NCBI GenBank assembly: GCA_022266195.1
Contig: WHVY01000007.1
Location: forward strand, 248,001 to 312,000
Length of the DNA stretch: 64,000 nucleotides
Direction: 5' to 3'
Source: Tetranychus cinnabarinus
Lineage: Eukaryota; Arthropoda; Arachnida; Trombidiformes; Tetranychidae
Made by a program: the position numbers and the translations under genes. The stretch's first letter is position 1, and every line of letters begins with the position of its first letter. Under the pieces are notes generated by a model. It was not told where the DNA came from. It did no database searches and saw nothing but the letters and a program-made list of their open reading frames with translations. Below are positions 38,441 to 51,720 of this stretch, piece by piece.

Positions 38441-38959
38441 GTCGATAGAAAAGCTAATACACCTTGGCACTTTGATAGAGGTAGATTGGACTTGGAAAAA
38501 TGAATTGTTTCATTTAACTGGTGGCGAGAGACTCATATTATAGAGAATATTTGTTACGGCCATGATGATTCGACAGTTATTAGCTAATTATCTACCAATA
38601 TACAGATAGTAAAAAGGTTATAAGATACCAGAAAGTGAAGAAAGATAAAAAATCAAACTAGGATGAAAATATTTCAATAAAACAGAGCAATGAAGGTAAA
38701 AACAATTACTTAATTGACATCAGGAGTAATTATAACGTAATTAATGATATTTAGTGGCAAGATAACAATTGCAAATAATAAAATTAAAAAACAAAGCAAA
38801 AGATTAATTAGAAACTAAGACATTTGCGTCAAGTTGCTTCATTCCATCACACTGTTTACAATGTGATCAGCTGTTTTAAATCACCTGACTTGATGTTCAT
38901 TTGGTTTTTTTGCCAAACTGATTTTAAGAGTTTGATACAAATTCTGTTTTTTAATCAAC
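38441..38959. promoter_or_regulatory. Divergent promoter region, IPMK / DCTN6
   Basis: About 520 bp separate two divergent start codons. No clear motif was identified. Confidence 0.4.
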
Positions 38960-39572
38960 ATGTCAGCCTCAGTTGGAAATTTTGATCAAACGTAAGTTAA
39001 TTTTCTTGAATTCGTTTGTTGAATAAAAGACATTGAACCTCCTCTATTTTTTTCTTAGGGTTACAATTATGCCTAATGCTATTGTTTGCCGGGAACAAAC
39101 TACAATCAAAGGAGATGTCGTTATTGGTAGTCGAACGATAATCCAGCCTACAGTTACAATCATAGCCGAAAAGGGTCCAATTATCATTGGTGAATCCAAT
39201 TTAATTGAGGAATATGTTACCATTATCAATAAAACGGATCAACCTATGGTTATTGGTAATAATAATGTTTTCGAGGTTGGCTCACATTCGGAATCACTTG
39301 AAATCCAGGACAATAATGTATTAGAGTATAAATGTCGAATAGGCCCAAAAGTCAAGTTAACTAATGGTTGCGTGATTGGTACTATGTGCGATTTCAATGA
39401 TGACCTAACGTTACCAGAAAATACAGTTGTGTACGGGCCTGATTGTAAAATGAGGAAACAATTGGAAAGACCAGCATTGCAAACATTCCAACTCGATTTC
39501 CTTAGTAAGATTATGCCCAATTACCAGCGAATCGAAAAGCCTCGAAAAGGAGTGAAAAATGACGAAAAATGA
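38960..39572 (+). CDS. DCTN6: Dynactin subunit 6 (p27)
   Basis: DCTN6 is part of the pointed-end complex of dynactin, which supports dynein cargo binding. Exons 38960-38991 and 39059-39572 give 181 aa. The protein is a left-handed beta-helix of hexapeptide repeats with diagnostic segments AIVCREQTTIKGDV, GPIIIGESNLIEE, PMVIGNNNVFEVG, GCVIGTMC and, near the end, TFQLDFLSKIMPNY. These line up closely with vertebrate p27. The first exon contributes only ten residues. It converges on ANKRD49. Confidence 0.93.
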
Positions 39573-39834
39573 CGTTCTCAGCCCAATCAAAATTACCGCG
39601 TTTTCAACAGACATGATTGTTTCCATAAAAGAGCAATACATCACATCACTTTGTTTTTTTTGAGTTTATTTATCTACAAGTTTTCAATAAAAAATTAAGT
39701 AAAGAATGAAATGCTCTGTGAAAAATCATCATCAGAATTGATACTTGCTTGATATATGCTTAAATAACATGAGTAATTATTTGGTTCAGATAAAATGGAA
39801 AAAATAGAACTGTCAAGTGATTGAGGATCATCGT

Positions 39835-40449
39835 TTAATACTGGGCCTGTTCGAAAAGAACATAATATGGTGAGCTTCGTCTGGCGATATCATACGGTGT
39901 ATCACCAGCATTATTGACAGCCTTGACATCAATGTCGGGATTGAACAAAAGCAGTTCAATCAGTTTTTTGTTCTTAGTTGCTGCGGCAAGATGGAGTGGA
40001 GTGACTCCACCAGCCGAACGAGCATTAATATTGGCTCCAGCGGCAATTAAAATGGATGCAGAACGCAAGTTTCCCCATTTACATGCACAATGTAAAGGCG
40101 TCCATTGATCCATAGTTCGCGAATCAATATCAGCACCATTTTCAATCAAAGTTTTAACAACTTCATGGTTGTCACTGTAAGAGGCTTTATGAAGTGGACT
40201 GTAACCATCCGAATCTTTAACACTGATCAAATGAGGGAATTTATCCAACATGAATTTAACATGATGAGGAGTTCCTTTTTTACAAAATCTGAACATTTTT
40301 TCCTCCGGTGTTAGTTTCTTTTGTTCATTCACGGATCCCTCTGGTAGACCTGGACTTGGATCTTCTGAAAATTGACTTGAACATTGACTTGAGCAGCTAT
40401 TTTCGTCCGAAAGAAAAAGTGAATCTTTAAGATCAGGAGTTGTTGACAT
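39835..40449 (-). CDS. ANKRD49-like ankyrin protein
   Basis: A single-exon gene of 204 aa. The first 55 residues are Ser-rich and probably disordered. About four ankyrin repeats follow: DGYSPLHKASYSDN, DQWTPLHCACKWGN and GGVTPLHLAAATKN mark the helices. The C-terminal segment DIARRSSPYYVLFE matches the DIARRTSIYHYLFE end of ANKRD49, the best guide to identity. ANKRD49 has been linked to spermatogenesis in mammals; its biochemical role is unclear. The Ser-rich head is the least conserved part. Confidence 0.85.
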   Translation of the reverse strand: MSTTPDLKDSLFLSDENSCSSQCSSQFSEDPSPGLPEGSVNEQKKLTPEEKMFRFCKKGTPHHVKFMLDKFPHLISVKDSDGYSPLHKASYSDNHEVVKTLIENGADIDSRTMDQWTPLHCACKWGNLRSASILIAAGANINARSAGGVTPLHLAAATKNKKLIELLLFNPDIDVKAVNNAGDTPYDIARRSSPYYVLFEQAQY

Positions 40450-41224
40450 CTTTAAAGTTGAAACAAATAAGGTAACACAATTATGACAAACAGTTGTCAG
40501 GCTACTATTTTCTTTGTGACAATAGGTTTGCTAAACAAACTACTGCAACCACAACAAAATTTATCTATTTTAAAAGCAAAAAACAAAATCTACTTTATAA
40601 TAAATAATTGACAAATTCGTTGTCAATGATGGAACTAGTGACGTAATTATTAACTTTTGCAAGTTTTGTATAAAAATTATTCAAATTTGAACAAAAGATT
40701 GATAGAATGCAACAATCAGCTGAATCAATGAATTTGTGAGTTTCTATAGAAACTGACATCTATGCATCCAAATTTAAACCTACTCTAAACACTCAATCAT
40801 TTTGTATTGTCACTAATTACTGCAATAAACTCAAATTAAATTCGACTTTTCGTCTTTAAAATAGTGAGAAGAAAACAAATTTGACTGTAATAAACAAGAA
40901 AATTCATTTGAATAAATTATTTAATAAATAATTAAATTATGCTTTTATAAATAGATTTTAATTTAGCATCACTTGGCCATTTAGTTGACAATGATAAATG
41001 ATAAAGATGGACGGTTCTTGAAAACATTAAGGAATAATATTTATAAGTTGTGTCGCAGCAATCGATTCCCGGTGAACTTCCAATGGATCACTGATGGTAG
41101 GTAATTGAAGCTGTAAGTCCAAAAAGGTTGGAAATGCGTTTCAGTGCAAAAAGAAGGGATAAAGATAAAACAAAAGGAGACAAACAAGCAATTAGCTAAA
41201 TATTAATTCCTTTGTCCTTTGAGT
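40450..41224. other. Intergenic
   Basis: This is the ANKRD49 upstream region and the 3' flank of the DUF389 gene. No coding potential is seen. Confidence 0.4.
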
Positions 41225-44200
41225 CTATTCCGTAGGCTCTCTATTTACACTACTCATCCTTCGACGAACTTCTGCCACTTCGAAGCGACCCATCGGTCGA
41301 GGTGAATTAGCTGGCCATATAGAGAATGGAGAGTGATCTGTTTCTTGAAGTTGCCTTCTTAGAGCAACACTACTTTTTCGTCTTCCATGAGGCTCCATTT
41401 CAACTGGCCTCAAACCACGTCCAAATGAAGATTCACTGTGGATAGTTTCATTATTATTTTCACTCTCCTTAGAAAAAGAAAAATAAAGCGGAATTAGTAA
41501 TTTATTTTCAACAAATTCATCTGAACAACAGAAAACTGATGAAGATTCTACACATTCAGATCGTTTTTTTGCTTTTTAGACAATGTGATGACTTGAAATC
41601 AGTAATCATCTAATTGTTGCGCAAAGTTTATGATTGACAGTAAAAATGAGACCAATCAAGAAGCAAAATCATGGTATCGTCAAATGACTTAGGGAAAAAA
41701 TCTGCAGACTCAGCTTATGTTGTTTCAAATCTTTGAAGAAGTCAATCTATCAAGAGAAGTGCCTTTGCTTGTAAGATTTTTTTCGGACTTAATTTTAGAA
41801 GAAAAATAACGAGACACGGGTTTTACGTGTTTTTTACTGTGTGTGGTTAATGATAGTAAAGTATCTTAGTCAATGAAAAATTCATGAAACAAATTTAAGC
41901 AGAAAGATGAAAACATATCACAATGGAAGTAATGGATCAATTTTCAGTAACTGCAATAGATTACAATTCAATATCCAGACTTAAAAATGATAAAATATCA
42001 TTAAACGCGCACTAGCGAAACAAAATCCAAGGTACGTGTCTCATTATTTTTGTCCCCTACGCTATAGATCCTACGAGATAAATCTTACAAGCAAGGGCAC
42101 TTTCCTTGTGCGTTACATTCGACCATTAAAAGTTTTCAAATTTACATACACATACAAGTAAAATCGAGTACATATTTTGAGCTTATCCTTCAAAATTATC
42201 TTAATTAAGTTAATTAGGAAAACTCAAAACACCAAATATCAACTTAGACCCACTAGAAACGATTGACAATACTTAAGTAAATGAGTAAATGCTTACCAAT
42301 CTGCTGCTACGTCTACTTGGGTTAATTGTATAACCCCTTTTACTTTTTACGGGTAATCCTAATTCAGAATCCCCCTTGAATGCTGGATTGGTAGCTCCTT
42401 GAGATATACTTGATCTTCTTGATCCATGGATTGTGGCCTGAGTCAATCTTCGAAGTAAATTAGGCCCTTGCTATAATCAAAAAGAAAGAGAGATAAAGAA
42501 GAGAAAATTAATCAACCTTGAAGGATTAAGAAATAAATTGCAAATGTATAACAAAATGCGTTAATACATAATGGTAAACATGATGATTGCGTAAAGAGTC
42601 ATGAGAAAGTGTACTAATACTTGGAAAAAATTAAAAATTCAAAAGTTAGTTCAAGACAATGGAAGTGATTTGAGTGACTTAAAAGTAATTTCAGGCAAAA
42701 GAGAAATTTATGATCACTTATTGATACACCAGACTAATTTATATATGATAATTATCAGCACCACAAAATGGCATTCCAATTAACAGTAATAAACCAATCA
42801 ACATTGTTATTAGAATGATTATAAATGTATTTAGCATCTCATTTAATTTATGGCTGATTGAACTGATTGATCAACTTACATCGGGTCTACCAATAGCTCC
42901 TTTGGTTACACTTTGATAAACATCATCATTTTCAACATCATTGATCAAATCTTTGAGCGTTTGCAATTGAGTTACTCTAGCCTCGGGTTTTGTGCTCAGC
43001 AATTGGGTAGGATCGAGACCAGCAATATTCTGTAATAAAAATTTCAAGAGTGATCATGAATCAGGGTAAAAAGGTACAAGATGAAGTAAACTTACCGCCC
43101 ATTCCTCGAGAATACGTTTGCCCATAACATCATCTGTTGTGACTGCCATTGATTTACGGTTAAAATAACGCGCAACTTTGATATCTTCTTTGAAGAACCT
43201 TTTATTCGAATCCATCTTGCCCATTGGAACAATTTGTTTGAGCTAATAGAAAAATTAGAAATTGAAAACAATTTTTATTACAATCGGTATTGCTGTATCG
43301 ATGAAGGTCAATCAAATTGCAATCTTATGATCCCATATGCATGAATAAGTTGGACTAATACAATGTAGTTTGAGTTTTTAGGCGTCCTATCGTTCTATCC
43401 TTGATTGATAAAAAGTAAAGAAATTATTTATTAGGTAATGAAAACAGTTTCATTCGGCTGTGTTTTATTAAACTTGTAATATCAGCAAATCCATTTTCAA
43501 TGGTTATGTAACCTCTAATAATCAAAACAATGACTAGCGTAACATTATATTGAGTTTACTGCACTAATTACTAGCCCATTTATTGAACAATTAAGATTCT
43601 TTTTGAAAATTATAGCGAAAAGTCATCATTTTTACCTAGAAAGTTTTCATAGCAAAAGGTAATAAATCAGTCAACAATCGGGTCAGTTTTCGTTAAAATA
43701 ATACTGGATTAGTTGCATTTGGATGATTGGTTGATCTTTAGAATGACTGTTTCTTTAGTTGGTCTGAATTTAGCCAAGGAAACAATAAACTTACCCATAA
43801 CATGATGTATGCAACGAAAATCATTCCTACAACATTGACATAGGTGAGAAGTAGCGAGACACCACCTAAAGCAATAGTTTCGTATCTCATATCCTCATAA
43901 TAGTGAACGGTGTATTTTTCTTGAGGTCTCCAGGCTGGTTTTAATGTAACTAGTTGACCCGTTGAAGTTGAATTGTAAGTAATAAAATCTTGAGCCATTC
44001 CTCTCCATTGAAGATGGCATGCATAAGCCCATAATAGACCTGTATTGATATGAGGAGGTAGAAAAGTTGAAGCCACGGCAACTCCTACTAGTGGACATTG
44101 AGCATCGTTCAATAATGTGATTGCAACTGCTCCACCAGCTCCCATTGCTTGTAATAAACCATAAATTAAAGCCCTGTTTTAAAGATTACAATAAGCATAA

Positions 44201-45599
44201 TTAATTTATGAGAAAAAATAGTTTTACCAATGAAAACTTTAACAGAATATAAATCATTACCTCCAAGTACCTCTAACCTCCATCTCGGGGGTTGGCCAAA
44301 CACCTTCTGGTGGTGGATCCCATGCTGTAGACCATGTCATAAATACAAGTCCATAGAGAAATCCAATGACGATACAAATGAGAAGGACGATGATTAAATT
44401 GATTGCACCTAACTTAGCTAAGCCACGATCATGAATTATAGAGCCAAAACAGATAGCCATTACAGTAGCCATTATTGGCTCAATCATCATGGCAGCCGCA
44501 ATGTCCACAGGAGCATTGTTTAGTAAACCGGCGGCCGCAATAAACCCGGCAAATGTTGTATAAGCCACAAAATCAAAAGTTAATGAAGCACTTGAACGGA
44601 CTCCTTCAACAACTTGAGCAACTGTTAGTCTGGACGTAACAGATTTAAGAAAATCCTTTTGAGCCTTTTTAAAACGGTTCTCCTCTTTGTTAAGTCCATA
44701 TCTAAACAAAAGATACGATTTATGGCATAGGTAATATTAGAATGATTATTATCGTAAAAACGTAAAGAAAATAAGTGAAAGTTTTAATAGGTTAATAAAA
44801 AGCACGGAAGGAAAACCAATCTTTCTTGATTTAATTGAGAGGGATAAATCACTTGAACACATGAAAAAATGTATTAATAAAATATGAGATCTAACATCTT
44901 GTAATATTTCTTTATAGTTACGTAGAATGGGGTCGGTAGATGGCAGGAAATTATGCTAATTGTGATTGGTTAATCAAATGCTGACCATATGATGGCATTT
45001 CATTCTTGAGTTTCTTTCATTCATTAAATTAAATTGTCTTGTCAATATTATAATACATCTTTGGTATTCTCAGATTATACGATTTAATTGATTAAACAGG
45101 CATACGTAAAATGGTTGTTATGTAAATCAGTGTTAACTTGGGTCATGCCGGTTTATGCGGGTAATTGGAATTGTCAAGAAACTTTGTTTCTTTTTAAGGT
45201 TAACCAACTCACATAGTTAAATTATTTAAATCAGGATCATTAAGATCATCATCGTTTGACCAAAACAAACCAAAAGGTAAGTAGCCCAACGAAGTCTCTT
45301 TTCTAACACCAACACCAATCTCTCTTAACCGATTAAGTATATAATCATTATCATACAGGTCAGCTGAAAAATAAATATGGTAACGGTTACCAGTCTTATC
45401 AGGAACCCAAGTCGGACTCTCTATGCCCAGTGACAATAAAATAGACTCCAATTGCTGTAGTTAAAGATGAAAAAGTGGAGTTATGTTAACAATTTATGTT
45501 CAACCAAAATGCTCATCAAGATGTTTTGATATCAACTACAAACTGTCAATTTACCTTTTCCATTGGTTCTTCATCAGGGAAACTTTTAATCTGTAACAT
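41225..45599 (-). CDS. DUF389 multipass membrane protein
   Basis: Eight coding exons (45555-45599, 45213-45454, 44261-44701, 43795-44173, 43096-43242, 42880-43029, 42297-42470, 41225-41467) give 606 aa. The first about 100 residues are soluble. Then come several membrane segments, including the family-typical AAAMMIEPIMATVMA with HDRGLAKLG, and STFLPPHINTGLLWA. These resemble the DUF389 family (TIGR00341), best known from bacteria and archaea and without an established function. The last about 200 residues are a basic, Ser/Arg-rich cytoplasmic tail (GRRKSSVALRRQ) absent from the prokaryotic core. The start is taken at the first ATG of the exon at 45555-45601. The many introns show a long-established animal gene. 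The last intron carries a MITE. Confidence 0.8.
41757..42102. mobile_element. MITE copy 1 (intronic)
   Basis: A roughly 346-bp non-coding repeat has inverted ends AAGTGCCTTTGCTTGTAAGAT and ATCTTACAAGCAAGGGCACTT, and an inner inverted pair around AACGAGACACG and CGTGTCTCATT. A diverged copy in the same orientation lies at 50602-50930. It sits in the last intron of the DUF389 gene. Confidence 0.75.
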
Positions 45600-45601
45600 C
45601 C

Positions 45602-48600
45602 CTGTTAAAATCAAACAAATTGTTGAACAGATCAATAATAGTGCAAAGATTCAAGATTAATTATCTTCGTTTAGATGATTAATTCCCAGGCCCGATTGCC
45701 TGGGAATTCTTAAGACTCAAGATTAATCCCCAACAAAGACGTTCAAGATTAATTCAAGCAAGCATCTGATTTACTTAATCAATTTTACGAAGTAGCACAA
45801 ATTAGCGACAAGATTTTTCAAGATGGCAATTGATTATAAAGATGGGTCAGCTGTAAAAGATGATCGCAAAACAAAATGAAAATGTCAACTGATCACCTGG
45901 CTTAATCAAAATCTAATAATTGGTAAGAATCTTGATCAATGCAAATCAAAAATGAAGCTAAATAATATATAAGTTTATAATACAACCACGAAAAATGAGT
46001 TGGAAACAATTTAATCCAAGAATAGAGTAAAGAATCTTAGCTAATCTTAGCTTACACATTAAAATACTGATTTGATTGTTGTTTATCTCACTAAGCGGAT
46101 AAGTTACGTCAATTATTTACAGCTCATTGCTCGTGTATAAATTGAAACACTGCTTACCTTCATGGCGACTTTTTTTGTGATAATTTTTCTCATTCAAAAT
46201 CTTCTCATATTCCTTCTTAGGTATGGTAACAATTATCCAAACAGCATCTTTAGCCATAACTGGTCAACCCCAAATGGATTGCACTTTCAAGTAAAAGTCA
46301 AACAACGATTTATAACAAGAGATGAACTCAAACCAAACGAGGACAAAACAATGGTCAAAACGATATCAATCAACAAAATAAAATGAGACGAAAATCTTAT
46401 GTAAACAAAGTTGACCAGAAAAGGATAACCATCTCAACCATAGATACTTGAAGAGCGATGAACAATTTACAATGAAATTAGATAACAATTGACTGTTGAT
46501 CGGCTGGAGAATGGTTACTGAATGAAAGACTTCAAAAACTAACGCAACAAAAATGGCAACTGCGAATTGTGATGTTTGATGATTAAAAAAATAATGGTAA
46601 ACCAGAAAAAAAAATTGCATGTTGGTAACAATACGATTATGATAGTAACTATCATTTACTTTTCTCCTCCTTCTTCATCTTCTCACCATCCTCATCAAAT
46701 TAATTAAGCTTGAAATTAATTTGGTTCATAGTTTTCTTGTTGTAACTTTAATCGTTAATTACATTAACATTGGTTAATTGGTGAATCGAGAGCTTTTTCA
46801 CGCTCCTCTCTTCAACTCATTTTTTTATTTCAAAATTTATTAGCCCGTCAATGGCATTGATACCTAAAATATAGTGATTATTTGATTGTTGTTGGTTAAA
46901 TTAATAACTATTTCAGAGTAAACTAGGCAACACACAATTGTTAAATTTGTTGTATCATTGGGTTAAACATTATCAGTGCACCAGCAACAATTCAGTGTCG
47001 CCATTAAAGTTATGAATGGTGTGTGTGATCTTACAACTGATTGTTATTCAACCAATGAAAAAGGTTTCCCATTGAAATACAAAATTCAGTTCAATCAATG
47101 ATTGGTGAAAACATTATCAATCTATAAACGAAAGTTGATTAATTATTCCAAGGTTGATTCTTGTTGATTCAATGTTTAATTAATTCGTTGAGCCTGTCCA
47201 CAAGAGTCAGACAATTGTCCATCAGTTAAACCCAATCAAATCAAACACTTTCAAATGAAACAATTGATAAGGAAAATTGAAATTGCAAGCATTTCTTTTT
47301 TTACCTTTCAACAATTTAGATCCTTTGTCAGCATAAAAATTTAATGACCAACTGGTGATGATAAGTTAATAATCAACAGTTGAATAAGGTAACAATGACA
47401 ATTGCAATTGTTATCATTCTTGTTTCCATTCAATTATTAAAATTGTACAAAATTTTTGTTAATGAATAATCTGAATCATTTTCGTATCTCAACATTTTAC
47501 GTTCATTGAGTATGTACAAGAATTGAGTGTAACAAATGATAACAATTAACAAACAACAATATATATGTCGCTCAAGTAACAGTCCAATGTCAATGTTAAC
47601 ATGCATTTGCTTTCATTGACAAAGGCCGTTCAACGGACCAAAAGACATGAATAGCCTTTGGGTGGCATCAGCTGTATGCTTTAATATGTTGACACTCTTA
47701 TAATTATCATGACATGATAATTAACATTATCATTTTGTGTTGATTCACAGGAAACTGTTGATGATTATTTTAAATTGATTGACATGTGTCTATTTAAATA
47801 TGATTGTTACACAGGAAATGATTAAGATAACAACACCTTTTTTGCATCTTATCATCACTTTGAAGCTGCTTCAACCCAATATCAACCTAAAATTAACCTA
47901 AATTGTACAACCTTTTAATGGCTCAAAATTCATCTTAAACTTTGACATTTTCCGAATCACCCTTTAATCAACTTGAATCTCAATGATCGTCGGATTAAAT
48001 GCAAATGTTATTCAATACAAGTTACTTTGTATACGTTTGTCAGATAATACAATCTGAATGCAACTGTTCAACTTCATAATGGATTCCAATGTTAGGTTAA
48101 ACATATCAATTACAACCTCTATCATTTGATTGATTTATGATTTGTTTGATGTCATTAAGAAAGGTTGGATAAACACTGAGAACACATCAATTGATTCATC
48201 TTTTGATATTTAAATATTGATTTAGCTAATTAATCAGAATAAACACTAAGAATCTCGGTTAAATAAAATAATATCAAGTAACAATATCTTCATTTATCAT
48301 AATTTAATAATGTTAATAATTTCTTCAGTCCAGATGTGTGTAAAAAAATGTATAAAATATAATCTTAATGTTTCTCATGATTGTCCGATAGTTACAAACA
48401 ACTGAAGTTCATAGAGGTATAATTATTAAAATAATATCTTAATAGTAAAAATAAAATTCTTTGAGATTTGCTTTGATGGCAGCCTCATGATTAAAAATAA
48501 GCGTCAATTATTTAGCTTTAATCAATCTTGTTCACGACTCAATTGGATTCTGTTGGAAAAATTAAATAAAAATTAGTAAAAATCGTTGAAACATTGAACA

Positions 48601-49091
48601 TAAGGATTTAGGTAACATGAAAATGGGACAACACAGAAATTAAATTAATAGTTGAATTAGAGTTTAAATTGTTAGTTTTGTTAATTGTTTGATGGTTATG
48701 AGTTATGTTTATCAAGTTAAATTGAGTGAAAAGTCGATTCTTACTTACGTTTGAAATTTTGATGAATCTTGATTTTGGAGGTTTTATTATATAATTTGCT
48801 AAATCTTTTTTAATTCACTTGATTTACAGTAATGAACAGTTTTATTTCATCTGAATATAATGATAATCAAATTAACAAAAATCTATTAATTCTACTTCTA
48901 GATATTAAAATGCTCATTTGCACCATTCATTTAGATATTTTGAATACTTGAATTTGAATGGGTAAAACCATTGGTAATATTTAATTCGATAAAATTTGAC
49001 AAATAAAAAGAGTCATTCTTAATGATCAACATTAAGTATGTTAAAATGCACATCTGAGATCAATCTTTAAATTGATTGATGATTGTTTTTT
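45602..49091. other. Long intergenic region
   Basis: This is the upstream region of the DUF389 gene and the 3' flank of alkaline phosphatase. Apart from the hairpin at 45681-45708 and three nearby copies of TCAAGATTAAT (about 45652, 45717, 45746), I see only AT-rich sequence and no gene. Confidence 0.45.
45681..45708. repeat. Perfect GC-rich hairpin
   Basis: AATTCCCAGGC and GCCTGGGAATT form an 11-bp perfect stem around a 6-base loop, unusual in this AT-rich DNA. It lies about 80 bp upstream of the DUF389 start codon, in the 5' leader, an upstream intron or the promoter. Confidence 0.7.
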
Positions 49092-51720
49092 TTACAGCAT
49101 TGAAAGACGTGAGTTGTTGTAAACAAATAATGAGACAGTTAATATAAAATACACTAGAATTGATAAATTGTTTTTGTTACCTGGAGCTGCACTTTTCAAT
49201 TGATTTTTGCACCTTTCGGTAGAGGCATATTCACCAATACAGGATGAATATGCAATTACATGAGCAATATATGATTGATCTTGAAGTCCATTGAATAAAT
49301 GTGACATTGGTCCAACACTGTACAAGGCAACATCTTCACCTCCATGAACAGCTGAGGACAAATTGATGCCAGAATAGAATCGATATCGTGGGTTATCTAA
49401 AAAATGGATCAAATTAAATTTAAATTAATTTCAGCTAATTGTTTTAGATACAAATACATGATATAATTTATACTAAATTTCATTGTAAATTGGTAAATAC
49501 CTCTGCTCGTAACTTTAGCCTCATCAGGCCGAGGCTCAACATGACCAGGTCCAGTAGTGTACATAAGGGTGGAAAAGGTTTTATTAGATCCATCCTCTTT
49601 GGTATCAGAGACTCCAAAAATGTCATTGCCACGCAATGGATAACCATTCATGACAAATCCATGAGAATGGTCAGCGGTTACAATGATTAAGGTTTCATCT
49701 AAAGGAAGAAGTTCAGTTGCTTTTTGAATAGCAGCTTCCAAACCTAATACTTCATGAAGTGAAAGTCGAGCATAATTATCATGGTGAGCTATATCAACAA
49801 GACCACCTTCAACAAGCAACACAAATCCATTGTCATGTTTGGATAAAACATTGACAGCTGATTCAACCATTTCAGCTAAGCTTGGTGAGCCTTCTGGTGA
49901 TTTATTACGTTCTAACTCATATGGTAAATGATCACGATTGAAAAGACCAAACAAATAATCAGTTTTTGCAGTATCAACTGATCTAAGGTCTTTGGTTGAA
50001 GTAACAAAGGACCAGTTCGCCGAACGAGCTTCTCTATCAGAAATCCAGCGATCAATAAGGTTAACACCATCGGTTCGACCGCCTGCAGCTCCAGCTGAAG
50101 GAGTGGGATCAGATACATTTGAACCAGCAAAGTGTTTCCATCCTCCTCCCATGATTACATTCAGATTGTTACCTGGAGCATCTTCAACCAATTGACGGGC
50201 AATATCTTTACAACTGGCTCCAAACTTAGCAACCTCAGTGTCACTTTCCCAGTCACGATTGGAAACATGAGCATAGCCAGCCGCTGGAGTGGCGTGTGTG
50301 ATTCGAGTTGTAGTCACAATTCCAGTTCCTTTGCCTGCAGCTTGTGCCCAAGTGAAAATAGATGGAACTGCATTGGCTGCAATAACAGAGCAATCTTTTT
50401 CACTTTTGAATATTCTTCCGGATACACCAAGAGTTGCATAATTAGCCTTGATTCCACAGGTGAATGCTGTTGCTGTACCAGCTGAATCGGGTGTTTGTCT
50501 GTCAAGGTTGAAAGTCTGAAGAGAAAAATAATTTGCGTGTTAGTTCGAATCATTTCATGTTAACAACAAGCTGACATGCTTTCAAGCTCACATGGTCTTG
50601 CTTGTACGATTTTGGGTTGAAGACAAAAATAACGAGACACGTGTTTTTACGTTTTTTCACTATTGTGTGGTTAATGGTAGTAAAGTATTTTAGTGAATGA
50701 AAAAGGCATAAAACAAATTTAACCAGAAAGATGAAAACAAATCACAATGGAAGTTGTGAATCACATTTCAGTAACTGCAATGGATTACAATGTTATATCC
50801 TCACTTAGACCTGCCTAAACATCATTTAAACGTACATTAGCGAAACAAAAGCTAATGTGTCTCATTTTTTTGTCTTCTCAATTAAAGCTCAATACGATCG
50901 TTGAAGCAAGGGACACTTCCTTTGTCAGAAGGGGGTAAAATCTTCAGCAGCAAATTAACTTGAACCACTTCAACCCAGAGAAAGTCATTTGAATCTTTTT
51001 TATTGTATTTTCGAACCTCAATTTGATTATCTTTTGATAGATTAGGCTATAAGTTTTTTACTTTTTTCAAAATCCTGGCCAGTAAATAGCCATAGCAACG
51101 ATAACGATTTTTGAGCCTAATTAACATTCTGGACTAAAAATGTATGATTTAACCTAAGGATCTAAATATTTTCCTCAAATAATCAATAATTGAATTATCT
51201 AAATTTGAACTATCAAAAAGAGTAAAAAACCTTTTCAAATAAGAAAACATTGTTTCTCAACTTCATTGTTCCCTTTTCATAACAATCAGAAACTTAAAAC
51301 TGTATTAGCCTTGATAAAAAGTTCAAATAGCCTATGAACATTAAATAATGGAATTTCGTTACTAAAACTAATGTCTGATTTCGAAATGACTTTTTTGAAA
51401 TATAAATGATGAATTTCTTCGATAGAATTCTAACTATTTTGACCATTACTGAGCCTTTACTCGACAATCGACTTTTATACCTTGATTAAAGCTGATTGAG
51501 GAAATTCTTCGAAAAATAATCTATTAGATCCACCAGGCAATCCATTTAACTGTTCTTTCAAAACTCGTGCAGCAGAAAGTGTTGAAATTCCCATTCCATC
51601 ACCAATGAATAGAATAACATTTTTGGCATTTTTATTTAATTTCTTGATATTCATGGTTGCGTCTAAAGATTCTTGAGCTTTTTTGTACCAATGTGCCTCT
51701 GTGTATTCAATTTCTGGAAT
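49092..51720 (-). CDS. Membrane-type alkaline phosphatase
   Basis: Catalytic exons 51481-51720, 49501-50515 and 49092-49396 encode about 519 residues of an animal alkaline phosphatase. Visible active-site pieces: FIGDGMG (metal Asp), PDSAGTATAF (Ser nucleophile), THATPAAGYAH, NRDWESD (Arg), EGGLVDIAHHDN, TADHSH and HGGEDVALYS, so all metal and catalytic ligands are present. The C-terminus is a hydrophobic tail (LSILVYFILTVSLFVY) after a small-residue region, as expected for GPI anchoring. The first catalytic exon starts IPEIEYTEAHW at an acceptor, not at an ATG with a clear signal peptide. The upstream exons at 53305-54529 splice onto it in phase 0 and would supply the signal peptide plus a JHBP-like module; the combined model is 797 aa. 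The unspliced ATG at 51789 is an alternative start. Confidence 0.88.
50602..50930. mobile_element. MITE copy 2 (intronic)
   Basis: This is a diverged copy of the element at 41757-42102, same orientation, with CTTGCTTGTA.GATTTT at the left and GAAGCAAGGGACACTTCC at the right. It lies in the first intron of the alkaline phosphatase catalytic region. The left terminus is partly eroded. Confidence 0.7.

Noticed and set aside
38441..38470. Upstream GTG start for the inositol kinase
   Set aside because: Not an ATG. An in-frame TGA lies upstream and the first ATG is at 38440.
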